Made by a program: the position numbers and the translations under genes
Notes under the pieces: generated by a model
Database searches by the model: none
The model's input: only the letters and a program-made list of their open reading frames with translations
What the model was told of the DNA's origin: nothing
Part shown: one piece after another, positions 1 to 8,866 of the stretch
How positions within the stretch are numbered: position 1 is the first letter of the stretch
How the letters are laid out: each line of letters opens with the position of its first letter
Source: Kribbella sp. VKM Ac-2568
GTDB taxonomy: Bacteria; Actinomycetota; Actinomycetes; Propionibacteriales; Kribbellaceae
Length of the DNA: 64,000 nt
NCBI RefSeq assembly: GCF_004345365.1
Contig: NZ_SLVF01000005.1
Coordinates: 496,001-560,000, forward strand
Direction of reading: 5' to 3'

Positions 1-525
1 CACGACGCACACGAGCATGGAGATCACCAGGCACACGCCGAGCATGGAGATCACCCAGCACAGGCTGCGCACGGAGGCCACGCGCAGGAGCAGAGTCTGA
101 CCCGGCAGGCGATCTCGGCGACCGTGCACTGCCTGACCGGCTGCGCGATCGGTGAGGTCCTCGGCATGGTGATCGGCACCGCGCTCGGGCTGCACAACCT
201 GGCGACGGTGGTGCTGTCGATCGTCCTGGCGTTCTTCTTCGGCTACTCGCTGACCATCCGGCCGGTGCTGAAGGCCGGGGTGACCTTCCGGCAGGCGCTC
301 AAGATCGCGCTGGCCGCCGACACGCTGAGCATCCTGACGATGGAGATCGTCGACAACGCGATCATCCTGGCGGTGCCCGGCGCGATGGACGCCGGCCTGG
401 CCTCGGTGCTCTTCTGGGCCAGCCTGGCCGTCTCCCTCGCGATCGCCTTCGTCCTCACCGTCCCGGTCAACCGCTGGCTGATCGGCCGCGGCAAGGGCCA
501 CGCGGTGATGCACGCCTACCACTGA
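1..525 (+). CDS. DUF4396 membrane protein, 5' truncated by window edge
   Basis: The frame is open to base 1, so the gene begins outside the window. The visible N-terminal part is very His-rich (HEHGDHQAHAEHGDH and more His up to about residue 27). Three to four hydrophobic helices follow, beginning at VHCLTGCAIGEVLGMVIG, with the CAIGE and NRWLIGRGKGHAVMH motifs that I associate with DUF4396 membrane proteins. The GTG at 124 is an internal Val, not the start, because the reading frame and the His-rich tract continue upstream of it. A His-rich tail ahead of a small helical bundle suggests metal binding or metal transport; that is inference. It converges on the GH13 gene across a shared hairpin. 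Confidence 0.8.
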   Translation, partial: HDAHEHGDHQAHAEHGDHPAQAAHGGHAQEQSLTRQAISATVHCLTGCAIGEVLGMVIGTALGLHNLATVVLSIVLAFFFGYSLTIRPVLKAGVTFRQALKIALAADTLSILTMEIVDNAIILAVPGAMDAGLASVLFWASLAVSLAIAFVLTVPVNRWLIGRGKGHAVMHAYH

Positions 526-536
526 CACCGGCCCCT

Positions 537-566
537 TTGCGTCCGAGGAATCCCCCTCGGACGCAA
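537..566. terminator. Bidirectional hairpin terminator
   Basis: Perfect 12-bp arms (TTGCGTCCGAGG at 537-548 and its complement at 555-566) with a 6-base loop, in the 47-bp gap between two convergent genes. Short T/A runs flank both sides. Confidence 0.75.
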
Positions 567-572
567 GGGCTT

Positions 573-2117
573 TCAGCGCAGCCAGGCGGTGGTGTCGGAG
601 GGGAGACGGGTCTCCTCCAAGGGAGAACTGGTGAGCAGGATCTCGGAGTACTCCGGGAGGTCGATCGGCTCCGGGGTCAGGTTCACGATGCAGGTGAGAC
701 CTTCCCGGGCGAACAACAGCACACCCGGCGCCGAGTCCAGCCAGGTGAGGGTGCCATCGCCCAGAAATTCCCGGCGGATCTTCAGCCCGTCGCGGTAGAG
801 CGCGAGCATCGAGTTCTGGTCCGCCTGCTGCGACTCGACCGTGAGGTTCTTCCAGTCGGCGGGCTGCGGCAGCCACGGCGTACCGGAGCCGAAGCCGAAC
901 GGCGGCTCCTTGCCCGACCACGGCAGCGGGACCCGGCAGCCGTCGCGACCACGGTCGGTTCCACCAGAGCGCGCCCACAGCGGATCTTGCAGCAACTCGT
1001 CCGGCAGATCCTCGATCTCAGGCAGGCCAAGCTCCTCGCCCTGGTAGACGTAGAGTCCGCCAGGCAGCGCCATCGCGAGCAGGGCCGCAGCGCGAGCCCG
1101 GCGCTCGCCCAGTACGGGGTCCGTCTCCATCCCGTGCTTGCGGTCCTGGTGCGAGAACGAGGTGTCAGGACGTCCGTACTTCGTGACCGGCCGGGTGACG
1201 TCGTGGTTCGACAGCACCCAGGTGGGTGGTGCTCCGATCGGCACGTGCGTCGCCAGGGTCAGGTCGATGGACGCGCGCAACTCGTCCGCGTCCCACGGGC
1301 GCGACAGGAAGTCGAAGTTGAACGCGGTCTGCATCTCGTCGGGCCGCAGGTAGAGCGCGAACCGCTCCTGGTCCGGCATCCACATCTCGCCGACCAGAAA
1401 ACGAGCTTCGTAGGAGTCGGTGATCTGCCGCCAGCCGCGGTAGACGTCGTGCACCTCGTCGTGATCGGTGTAAGCCTCCTCCACGCTGTCCAGGTCCTTG
1501 AAGAGCACTGCCGCACTGTCGATCCGGATTCCGTCGACGCCGCGGTCGAGCCAGAACCTGAGGATGTTGTGGAACTCCTCGACCACCTCGGGATTACGCC
1601 AGTTGAAGTCAGGCTGCTCCGGGGCGAACAGGTGCAGGTACCACTGGCCGTCAGGGACCTTGGTCCAGGCCGAGCCGTTGAAGATCGAGTGCCAGTCGTT
1701 CGGCGGCAGTCCCCCTTCGCGGCCGTCGCGGAACAGGAACCGCTCCCGCTCCGGTGAACCGGGCGCCGCGGCGAGGGCCTGGACGAACCAGTCCTGCTGG
1801 TCCGATCCGTGGTTCGGCACGATGTCGATGATGGTGCGGATCCCCAGCGCGTGCGCCTCGTCGATATAGGCCTCGGCCTCGGCGAGGGTGCCGAAGCTCG
1901 GCTCGATCGCCCGGTAGTCGGCCACGTCGTACCCGCCGTCGGCCATCGGGGACGGGTACCACGGGTTCAGCCAGATCGCGTCGATGCCCAGCTCGGACAG
2001 GTACGGCAGCTTCGCCCGCAGCCCCGCGAGATCACCGATCCCGTCACCGTTGCCATCGGCAAAGCTGCGCAGGTACACCTGGTAGATCGCGGCTCCGCGC
2101 CACCACGTTTCCGACAT
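573..2117 (-). CDS. GH13 alpha-glucosidase (oligo-1,6-glucosidase type)
   Basis: A 514-residue glycoside hydrolase of family 13 that likely releases glucose from imported alpha-glucosides in the cytoplasm; no signal peptide is present. The GH13 regions are visible in order: DIVPNH around residues 98-103, GVDGIRIDS with nucleophile Asp200, LVGEMW with acid/base Glu244, and VLSNHD with Asp306. The start is the ATG at 2117, preceded by AAAGGAGAAGCA; a longer frame continues upstream but reads through the permease gene and is spurious. It is the last gene of the lacI-linked ABC operon (26 bp after the permease), which supports uptake and hydrolysis of maltose-, trehalose- or sucrose-like sugars. 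Exact linkage specificity cannot be read from sequence. Confidence 0.93.
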   Translation of the reverse strand: MSETWWRGAAIYQVYLRSFADGNGDGIGDLAGLRAKLPYLSELGIDAIWLNPWYPSPMADGGYDVADYRAIEPSFGTLAEAEAYIDEAHALGIRTIIDIVPNHGSDQQDWFVQALAAAPGSPERERFLFRDGREGGLPPNDWHSIFNGSAWTKVPDGQWYLHLFAPEQPDFNWRNPEVVEEFHNILRFWLDRGVDGIRIDSAAVLFKDLDSVEEAYTDHDEVHDVYRGWRQITDSYEARFLVGEMWMPDQERFALYLRPDEMQTAFNFDFLSRPWDADELRASIDLTLATHVPIGAPPTWVLSNHDVTRPVTKYGRPDTSFSHQDRKHGMETDPVLGERRARAAALLAMALPGGLYVYQGEELGLPEIEDLPDELLQDPLWARSGGTDRGRDGCRVPLPWSGKEPPFGFGSGTPWLPQPADWKNLTVESQQADQNSMLALYRDGLKIRREFLGDGTLTWLDSAPGVLLFAREGLTCIVNLTPEPIDLPEYSEILLTSSPLEETRLPSDTTAWLR

Positions 2118-2143
2118 TGCTTCTCCTTTGGGGGGTTGGGGAA

Positions 2144-3115
2144 TCAGCCTTTGAGGCTTCCGGCGGTGAGGCCCGCCATGATGCTGCGCTGGAACACGAA
2201 GAAGACCAGGATCGTCGGCAGGCTGGCGATCACCAGCGCCGCGATCAGCACGTTCTGCGGCATCTGCGCGGACAGCGACGCGATGCCGACGCTGATCGAC
2301 ATCTTGTCGGTCTCCGGCAGCACCAGCAGCGGCCAGACGAAGTCCTTCCAGACCGTCACCACCGACAGGATCGACACCACACCGAGGATCGGCCGCGACA
2401 CCGGCAGCACGATCGACCAGAGGATCCGCAGCGGCGACGCCCCGTCGATCTCGGCCGCCTCCAGCAGCTCGCGCGGGATCGAGTCGAAGAACCGCTTGAG
2501 CAGGAAGATGAAGAACCCGTTCGCTGCCGCCGGCAACCAGATCGCCCACGGCGTGTTCAGCAGGTTCCAGTGGAACAACGGCACATCCTTGGCCACGAGG
2601 TACGTCGGCAGCAGGAGCACCATCGGCGGGATCATCAAGGTGGCCAGCATCAGGCCGAGGATGACCTTGCCGAAGAACGGCCGGAGCTTGGACAACGCGT
2701 ACGCCGCGGTCACGTCCACCGCGAGGGTGAACAGCCACGCGCCTCCGGCGTACAGGGCGGTGTTCCTCAGGAAGACGCCGAGCTGGAGCTGGTCCCAGGC
2801 TTCCTTGTAGACGCCGAAGTCGTAGTCCTTCGGGAAGAAGCTCGGAGGGATCTGCGCGAGCTCGTCGGGCGACTTCAGCGCCCCGGTCACCATCCAGTAC
2901 AGCGGGAAGACGAAGGCCAGGGTGAACCCGATCACCACGACGACCAGCACCGCCCAGTAGGTCAACCTGCCGTGCCAGGACCGCAACGACAACGGCGACA
3001 CCAGGCTCCTGGACTCGTAGCCGCGCCCCTTGTACTTCTTCTTCCGCGTACTGCGGGACTCCGGCTCCGGTGGGGTTGCCTCAAGCAACGGAGTCGGCTG
3101 CACGGTCGTTGTCAT
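2144..3115 (-). CDS. Carbohydrate ABC transporter permease (MalG type)
   Basis: A 323-residue inner-membrane permease with six predicted helices and the cytoplasmic EAA loop (LLEAAEIDGASPLRILWSI) that docks the ATPase. The Arg/Lys-rich N-terminus (STRKKKYKGRGYESR) precedes the first helix. Its start overlaps the stop of the upstream permease by 4 bp (ATGA), indicating translational coupling. No ATPase gene is in the operon, so a shared MsiK-like ATPase encoded elsewhere is expected, as is usual for actinobacterial sugar importers (inference). Confidence 0.93.
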   Translation of the reverse strand: MTTTVQPTPLLEATPPEPESRSTRKKKYKGRGYESRSLVSPLSLRSWHGRLTYWAVLVVVVIGFTLAFVFPLYWMVTGALKSPDELAQIPPSFFPKDYDFGVYKEAWDQLQLGVFLRNTALYAGGAWLFTLAVDVTAAYALSKLRPFFGKVILGLMLATLMIPPMVLLLPTYLVAKDVPLFHWNLLNTPWAIWLPAAANGFFIFLLKRFFDSIPRELLEAAEIDGASPLRILWSIVLPVSRPILGVVSILSVVTVWKDFVWPLLVLPETDKMSISVGIASLSAQMPQNVLIAALVIASLPTILVFFVFQRSIMAGLTAGSLKG

Positions 3116-4065
3116 CGGCCACCTTCGTTGTCCCGCGAGACGCGCAGGTAGATCGCGGAGAACACCATCAGGACCACCATCAGCATCAGGCCGAGGGCGC
3201 CACCGCCACCGAAGTCGCCGAAGTTGAAGGCGTACTGGTACATCAGGTAGGCCACCGTCACGGTCGCGTTCTCTGGGCCGCCACCGGTGAGCAGGTACGG
3301 CTCGATGAACACCTGCATCGTCGCCACCACCTGGAGCAGCAGCATCACCAGCAGGATCAGCTTGGTCTGCGGGATCGTCACGTGCCAGACCCGACGGAAC
3401 AACCCGGCGCCGTCGAGCTCGGCCGACTCGTACAGGTCACCGGGAATGCTCTGCAGCGCCGCCAGGTAGATCAGCGTGCCGGTGCCGAGGTTCATCCAGG
3501 TCGAGACGAGGACCAAGGAGATCAGCGCGGTACTGGTGGAGTCGAGCCAGGCCAGCGGTGGGATCCCGAAGACGTCGAGGATCTGGTTGAACAAGCCGGA
3601 ACCCGGATCGTAGAACCACTTGAACAGCAGCACGGCGACCGCCGGCGGCAGCATCACCGGCAGGTAGACAACGAACCTCAGATAAGCCACCGCGTGCCGC
3701 AGCTCGTTGAGGACCACGGCCAGCACGAACGGTACGGCGTACCCGACCACCAGAGCGAGCCCGCTGAAGGCGGCCGTGTTCAGCCAGGCGGACCGGAACG
3801 CCGGGTCCTCGATCACGGTGCGGAAGTTGTCGAAGTCCACCCACTTGGCCGGGTCGACGAAGTTGTTCTCCTGGAAGCTGAGGATGATCTCGCGGATCAT
3901 CGGATACCAGGAGAAGAAGGCGAAACAGATCAGCGCCCCGCAAAGGAACCCGTACGCCGTGAGGTTGCGGCCAACCGCGCGACGCGCCGCGCCATTCTTC
4001 TCAAAGGGGTGCGCCGCACCCGGGTGAGGGGAACGGCGCACCGGCGGTTTGGACAGGATCGCCAT
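3112..4065 (-). CDS. Carbohydrate ABC transporter permease (MalF type)
   Basis: A 317-residue membrane permease with about six helices and an EAA-like loop (YESAELDGAGLFRRVWHV). It pairs with the following MalG-type permease to form the membrane channel of a sugar importer. The start ATG at 4065 overlaps the stop of the binding-protein gene by one base (TGATG), and its stop overlaps the next start by 4 bp, so the three genes are translated as a coupled block. Confidence 0.93.
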   Translation of the reverse strand: MAILSKPPVRRSPHPGAAHPFEKNGAARRAVGRNLTAYGFLCGALICFAFFSWYPMIREIILSFQENNFVDPAKWVDFDNFRTVIEDPAFRSAWLNTAAFSGLALVVGYAVPFVLAVVLNELRHAVAYLRFVVYLPVMLPPAVAVLLFKWFYDPGSGLFNQILDVFGIPPLAWLDSTSTALISLVLVSTWMNLGTGTLIYLAALQSIPGDLYESAELDGAGLFRRVWHVTIPQTKLILLVMLLLQVVATMQVFIEPYLLTGGGPENATVTVAYLMYQYAFNFGDFGGGGALGLMLMVVLMVFSAIYLRVSRDNEGGR

Positions 4066-5471
4066 CAGGTGTTCTTGGCGAGGATCTTGTCTGCCTTGGA
4101 GGCGGCGTCAGACAAGAGCTTGTCGATGTCGGCGTCCTTGCGGGTGAGCACTGCCGACATCGCCACGTCGAGCACCGCGTACAGCTCCTGCGCCTTCGGC
4201 GGCTCGAGCTTGTTGGTGATGCTGGACTGCGGGGTCACGTACGGGGTGAAGTGGTCAACGGGCACGGTGGCGAACTCCTTGCGCAGCGCGGTGATCTCCT
4301 TGCCCGGGGCGGAGTCGCCGTACAGGTCGGGGATCGGCAGGCCGACCGGGCGGCCCTGGGCCTTGGCGCGCTCGTAGTTGAACTGACCCTTGCCCGGCGT
4401 GAGCTCGTGGAACTCCAGCCAGAGCAGGCCGGCCTTGATCTTCTCCGGCGTCGCCTTCGGGTTGAACATGTAGCCGTCGCCACCGCTCAGCGAGGCCTTG
4501 CCCTCGGACTCCGGCACCGCGGTGACGCCGTAGTCCTCGAACTTGCCCTGGAAGTCGTTGTTGACCGACTGGACCACGTCCGGCGCGCCGATCATCATGC
4601 CGAGCTTGCCGGAACCCATCATCCGCATCAGGTCTTCCCACTGCAGCAGTTGCTTGCTGCCCATGGAGTTGTCGTTCCAGCGCATCTGCTTGAGGTTCTC
4701 CAGCACGGCCTTGCCCTCGGCGCTGTTGAACGCCGAGCTCTTGCCGTCGTCGCTCACCATCGAGCCACCGCGCGCGTACAGGGAGGCGGCGAAGTGCCAG
4801 CCGCCGGTGTTGCCCGCGCTGTACTCACCGAAGCCGGTGTGCCCCGGGCCGATCGCCGCGATCTTCTTGGCGGCCTCCTGCACCTCGGCCCAGGTCTTGG
4901 GCGGCGAGTCCGGGTTCAGCCCGGCCTGGGTGAAGAGCTTGCGGTTGTAGACCAGGCCCATGTTGTAGTTGTTGCGGGGCAGGCCGTAGGTCTTGTCGCC
5001 GTCCTTGAAGACGCTCTGCACGTCCGGGCGGATGTCGTTCAGCGCCTTCACGCTGCCGACGTACTCGCTGATGTCGGCGGCCTGCTTGGACTTGATGATC
5101 TTCTGGACGTCGGTGTAGTAGACGTAGAAGACGTCCTCCTGGGTGCCGCCGGCCAGCTTCGCCTGGAAGGTGTCCGGGTTGATGCAGGGGAACGCGTCCT
5201 TGCTCTGGACCGTGATGTTCGGGTGCAACTTCTGGAACGCGGCCACGTCCTCGTCCCACCCGGCCCGTTCCTTCGGGTTGCTCTTCGGCGGCTGACATCC
5301 CACGGTGATGGTCACCGGGGCGTCGGCCGCCGCCGACCCCTGGGCAGTCGGCTTCTCCTCGTCCCCGGATCCACAGGACGCGGCCGCCAGGCCGAGCCCT
5401 GCCACGAGCAACAGGCTTGCCGGCCGGCGCCAGCCGGCCGCGGACACCCTGCGGTGGCTCGTTGTCCTCAT
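4065..5471 (-). CDS. Sugar-binding lipoprotein of ABC importer
   Basis: A 468-residue extracellular solute-binding protein (family 1 type). The N-terminus has a basic stretch, a hydrophobic segment and a lipobox (LGLAAASC, lipidated Cys33), so it should be anchored to the outer face of the membrane. Typical features follow: VGCQPPKSNPKERAGWDEDV, a Trp-rich C-terminal lobe and LWLEFHELTPGKGQFNYERA. It is the first gene of the uptake operon, with candidate LacI operators about 120 bp upstream. The likely ligand is an alpha-glucoside, judged only from the linked GH13 enzyme. Confidence 0.92.
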   Translation of the reverse strand: MRTTSHRRVSAAGWRRPASLLLVAGLGLAAASCGSGDEEKPTAQGSAAADAPVTITVGCQPPKSNPKERAGWDEDVAAFQKLHPNITVQSKDAFPCINPDTFQAKLAGGTQEDVFYVYYTDVQKIIKSKQAADISEYVGSVKALNDIRPDVQSVFKDGDKTYGLPRNNYNMGLVYNRKLFTQAGLNPDSPPKTWAEVQEAAKKIAAIGPGHTGFGEYSAGNTGGWHFAASLYARGGSMVSDDGKSSAFNSAEGKAVLENLKQMRWNDNSMGSKQLLQWEDLMRMMGSGKLGMMIGAPDVVQSVNNDFQGKFEDYGVTAVPESEGKASLSGGDGYMFNPKATPEKIKAGLLWLEFHELTPGKGQFNYERAKAQGRPVGLPIPDLYGDSAPGKEITALRKEFATVPVDHFTPYVTPQSSITNKLEPPKAQELYAVLDVAMSAVLTRKDADIDKLLSDAASKADKILAKNT

Positions 5472-5892
5472 CGATCTGCCCTTCTCGAAACGGCGCCGGT
5501 CTGAGCCGGCCCACGATGGCGAGGGCGAGTCCCGCCCCTTGATGTGGTCCGTACCGTAGGCAACCCGACCGGATCAGCGCAATACTTCGATTGCAAGTTG
5601 CAAAAACGTGACTGCAAGGCGGAACTCTGAGGTATTACAAAGGAATGGAGCCGGCTGACGCCTACTCCATCCCTTGGTGATCGACCGAGCACTCTTCGTG
5701 ATCAGGTCAGTTCTGCGGTTGTCCGCCGTTGTCACCCGCCTTGCGCCTAGCCGCGGTGGACCTCCACCGCGTCGGTGGTGATCACGATCGGGCACCCAAC
5801 TCCGGGCGGCGATGCCATCGCTGTCACGCCGCGGTCGACTCCTCGCCGATGAACGGGGTCAAGTACTCCGTGCCGACGGTGGCGCGGGTTGT
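5472..5892. other. 421-bp control region of the sugar operon
   Basis: No convincing gene. It holds repeated TTGCAA half-sites at 5591-5603, CTGCAAG at 5612-5618, and an 11-bp stem (5640-5650 with 5665-5675, one mismatch) that could end lacI transcription. In-frame read-through of the lacI stop would add 19 plausible-looking codons (5823-5892), but nothing supports their use. Confidence 0.6.
5591..5618. promoter_or_regulatory. Candidate LacI-family operator upstream of sugar operon
   Basis: Two TTGCAA palindromic hexamers separated by one base (5591-5596, 5598-5603) and a further GCAAG at 5614-5618. These resemble the CGCAAG/CTTGCG arms found ahead of the lacI gene itself, so both are probably bound by the same regulator. 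Confidence 0.5.
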
Positions 5893-6900
5893 TCAGGCTG
5901 GGACCGGGGCTTGTTTCAACCGGGCCGTCGACGCGCGGACGACCAGTTCCGGCTCGAAGAGGAGCTCGTCGGCGGGCACCGCGGCGCGCTCGATCAGGGC
6001 GACCAGCATGTCCACGGCCGCCCGGCCCATCGCGTCGATCGGCTGCCGGACCGTGGTCAGCGGCGGATCGGTGCAGTTCATCATCGCGGAGTCGTCGTAG
6101 CCGATCACCGACACGTCGTCCGGCACCGAGAGGCCGGCCCGGCGGACCGCGCGGATCGCGCCGAGGGCGAGGATGTCGCTGGCGCAGACGATGCCGGTGA
6201 CGCCTTGCTTGACCAGCCGGGTGGCCGCCGCGTGCCCGCCCTCGAGCGAGAACATCGTGTGCTCGACGAGTTGCGGATCCGCCTCGGGCGAGGCCATGAA
6301 CGCATCCAGCTTCCGGCGCGACGGGATGTGGTCACGCGGGCCGAGCACCATCCCGATCTTCTGGTGACCGAGCGCGCGCAGGTGACCGATCGCCATCTCG
6401 GCGGCGACCACGTCGTCGGACGACACCTGCGGGAAGCCCAGGTGGTCGACGGCCGCGTTGACCAGCACGGTCGGCAGCCGGCGCTCCTTGATCAGCTCGT
6501 AGTGCGCGTGCGGCGCGTCCGCCTGGGCGTAGAAGCCGCCGGCGAAGACGACGCCGGAAACCTGCTGCTGCAGGAGCAGGTCCACGTAGTCGGCCTCGGA
6601 CACGCCACCGACGGTGCGGGTGCAGAGCAAGGAGGTGAAACCTTGCTGCGCGAGCGCGCCGCCGACCACCTCGGCGAAGGCGGGAAAGATCGGGTTCTGC
6701 AACTCGGGCAGCACCAGCCCGACAAGCCTTGCGCGATCGCCGCGCAACTGGGTGGGACGCTCGTACCCCAGTACGTCGAGCGCCGTCAGCACGGCCTCGC
6801 GGGTCGCCTCGGAGACACCGGGTTTGCCGTTCAGCACCCGGCTCACGGTGGCCTCACTGACGCCGACCTTCTTCGCAACCTCAGCAAGTCGTCGAGTCAT
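5893..6900 (-). CDS. LacI-family transcriptional repressor of the sugar operon
   Basis: A 335-residue regulator. Residues 1-50 form the LacI HTH (MTRRLAEVAKKVGVSEATVS, then RVLNGKPGVS and the hinge helix); the rest is a periplasmic-binding-protein-like ligand domain ending in VIGYDDSAMM and TVRQPIDAMGRAAVDMLVA. The start at 6900 was chosen because it opens directly into the HTH; 35 upstream codons in frame are not LacI-like. It lies upstream of the binding protein gene on the same strand and has a perfect palindrome 24 bp ahead of its own start, so autoregulation is likely. Confidence 0.93.
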   Translation of the reverse strand: MTRRLAEVAKKVGVSEATVSRVLNGKPGVSEATREAVLTALDVLGYERPTQLRGDRARLVGLVLPELQNPIFPAFAEVVGGALAQQGFTSLLCTRTVGGVSEADYVDLLLQQQVSGVVFAGGFYAQADAPHAHYELIKERRLPTVLVNAAVDHLGFPQVSSDDVVAAEMAIGHLRALGHQKIGMVLGPRDHIPSRRKLDAFMASPEADPQLVEHTMFSLEGGHAAATRLVKQGVTGIVCASDILALGAIRAVRRAGLSVPDDVSVIGYDDSAMMNCTDPPLTTVRQPIDAMGRAAVDMLVALIERAAVPADELLFEPELVVRASTARLKQAPVPA

Positions 6901-6923
6901 GACGCAAACACTACGCCCTTTCC

Positions 6924-6937
6924 CGCAAGTTCTTGCG
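6924..6937. promoter_or_regulatory. LacI operator palindrome
   Basis: CGCAAGTTCTTGCG is a perfect palindrome (6-bp arms, TT centre) upstream of lacI; further CTTGCG/CGCAA half-sites lie at 6942-6947 and 6903-6907. Confidence 0.65.
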
Positions 6938-7047
6938 TCCACTTGCGTAGCGGACTCGTACAACCGGCTGCGCACCGCCGGCCCGCAGTACAGAGACACA
7001 GCCAATTACTGAACGCTCAGCGGTCCGGGTAGTGGAACTGACAGACT

Positions 7048-8289
7048 GTGGGGGTGCCTCGTTTCGTCGCCACCCGCCCGGACACCGGTCTGCTGTCGCT
7101 CCCGTGGGACATCCCGCTGGAGGACTGGCCCGATGACCAGCTGGTCGCGCTGCCTCGCGGTATCTCGCGCCACGTCGTCCGCTTCGTCCGGGTGAACGGC
7201 ACTGTCTATGCGATCAAAGAGGTGATGGAACACCTCGCGATGCACGAGTACCGGCTGCTGCGCGACCTCGAGCGCCTCGACTCCCCCTCGGTCGAACCCG
7301 TCGGCGTGATCACCGACCGGCTGGACCGCGACGGCGAGCCGATCGACTCGATCCTGGTCACCCGGCACCTGCAGTTCTCCCTGCCGTACCGCGCGCTGTT
7401 CTCCAGCACGCTGCGGCCCGACACCGTGAACCGGCTGATCGACGCGCTCGTCGCGCTGATCGTGCGGCTGCACCTACTCGGCTTCTTCTGGGGCGACTGC
7501 TCGCTGTCCAACACGTTGTTCCGCCGCGACGCGGGCGCTTTCGCCGCGTACCTGGTGGACGCGGAGACCGGCGAGCTGCATCAAGAGATCTCCGACGGGC
7601 AGCGAGCACACGACCTCTACACCGCTGAGATCAACCTGTTCGGCGAGCTGTCCGACCTGCAGGCGGGCGGTCTGCTGGACGCCGACATCGACCCGCTGGA
7701 GACGGTCGAGTCGATCACCAGCCGGTACGACGCGCTCTGGAAGGAACTGACCGCACCGGAGGAGTTCCACACCGACGAGATGCACCGGCTGGACTCGCGG
7801 ATCCGGCGCCTGAACGAGCTCGGCTTCGACGTCGCCGAGATCGACATCATCACCGACTGGGACGGCAGTCAGGTCCGGATCCAGCCGAAGGTCGTGGACG
7901 CCGGCCACCACAGCCGCCGGCTGCTGCGGCTGACCGGGCTGGACGTCGAGGAGAACCAGGCGCGCCGGCTGCTGAACGACCTGGACGCGTTCGCGGCGGC
8001 CACCGACCAGCAGAACGAGGACGAGGAGATCGTCGCGCACCAGTGGGTGAGCGAGGTGTTCGAGCCGGTGGTCCGGACCGTGCCGCGCGACCTGAAGCGC
8101 AAGCTGGAGCCGGCCGAGGTGTTCCACGAGGTGCTCGAGCACCGCTGGTTCCTGTCCGAGCAGGCCGGGCACGAGGTCGACACGATGGAAGCGGCCCGCT
8201 CGTACGTCGACACCGTGCTGAGCGCGAAGCCGGACGAGAAGCTGACGTTGCCACCGCCACCGATCGCCGGGGCCGAATCGCTCGACTGA
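7048..8289 (+). CDS. DUF4032 domain protein, kinase-like fold
   Basis: A 413-residue cytoplasmic protein. The first 230 residues resemble a lipopolysaccharide-kinase/Rio-type kinase-like domain: YAIKEV supplies a candidate ATP-binding Lys and HLLGFFWGDCSLSNTLFRRD looks like a catalytic loop with Asp and Asn. The C-terminal part is the DUF4032 region. Its substrate is unknown to me. It is divergent from lacI; start GTG at 7048. Kinase activity is an inference from motif resemblance only. Confidence 0.8.
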   Translation: MGVPRFVATRPDTGLLSLPWDIPLEDWPDDQLVALPRGISRHVVRFVRVNGTVYAIKEVMEHLAMHEYRLLRDLERLDSPSVEPVGVITDRLDRDGEPIDSILVTRHLQFSLPYRALFSSTLRPDTVNRLIDALVALIVRLHLLGFFWGDCSLSNTLFRRDAGAFAAYLVDAETGELHQEISDGQRAHDLYTAEINLFGELSDLQAGGLLDADIDPLETVESITSRYDALWKELTAPEEFHTDEMHRLDSRIRRLNELGFDVAEIDIITDWDGSQVRIQPKVVDAGHHSRRLLRLTGLDVEENQARRLLNDLDAFAAATDQQNEDEEIVAHQWVSEVFEPVVRTVPRDLKRKLEPAEVFHEVLEHRWFLSEQAGHEVDTMEAARSYVDTVLSAKPDEKLTLPPPPIAGAESLD

Positions 8290-8353
8290 TCTCCTGGGGC
8301 ACCTCATGCAACGTCCGAGCGGTCTTCGGCGTGGTAGGGGTGGGAGGTGGCCG

Positions 8354-8866
8354 ATGGCCGACGAGGGGGCGCCGGACTTCGATACGTGGGTGCTGCGGCG
8401 GGGCGCCGCGCTGCTGCGGTTCGCGTATCTGGTGACCCGGGACCACAGCCGCGCCGAGGAGGCGGTCCAGGACGCCCTCGTCGCGGCGTACTCGCGCTGG
8501 TCCCGGATCCTGCAACACGGCGATCCGGAGGCCTATGTCCGGCGCTCGATCGTGAACGCCGACATCTCCCGCTGGCGGAAGTTCCTCCGGCGGGAGACGC
8601 CGGTCGGGGATGCCGCGGTGTTCGACTCGACCGGGGTCGATCACGCCGGCTCGCACGCGGAGCAGGACGCCGTGTGGAACCTGTGCGCCTCCCTGCCGAC
8701 CAGACAACGCGCGGCCGTGGTGCTGCGGTACTACGAGGGCCTGCCCGACGCGGAGATCGCCGAGATCCTCGGCTGCACCGCGGGCACGGTCCGCTCCCAG
8801 ATCCACCGAGCCCTCGCGTCCCTGCGAACCACCCTGAGCGTGACCGAGGAGGTCACCCACCGATGA
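8354..8866 (+). CDS. ECF RNA polymerase sigma factor, SigE family
   Basis: A 170-residue sigma factor. Region 2 spans about residues 15-75 (LLRFAYLVTRDHSRAEEAVQ, YVRRSIVNADISRWRK) and region 4 about 105-160 (LPTRQRAAVVLRYYEGLPDA, EIAEILGCTAGTVRSQIHRA). The start at 8354 is preceded by GGGAGGTGG; longer in-frame starts upstream lack this. It overlaps the following gene by 4 bp (ATGA), so the two are coupled. The partner is a membrane protein and may control the sigma factor. Confidence 0.92.
   Translation: MADEGAPDFDTWVLRRGAALLRFAYLVTRDHSRAEEAVQDALVAAYSRWSRILQHGDPEAYVRRSIVNADISRWRKFLRRETPVGDAAVFDSTGVDHAGSHAEQDAVWNLCASLPTRQRAAVVLRYYEGLPDAEIAEILGCTAGTVRSQIHRALASLRTTLSVTEEVTHR

Noticed and set aside
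2118..2738. N-terminal extension of the GH13 frame
   Set aside because: It overlaps the permease gene; a clear RBS precedes the ATG at 2117.
5640..5675. Imperfect stem-loop as a firm lacI terminator
   Set aside because: The 11-bp stem has a mismatch and no T-run; kept only as a remark in the control-region entry.
5823..5892. In-frame read-through extension of lacI
   Set aside because: The 19 codons look plausible but LacI proteins end at the observed stop and no recoding signal is visible.
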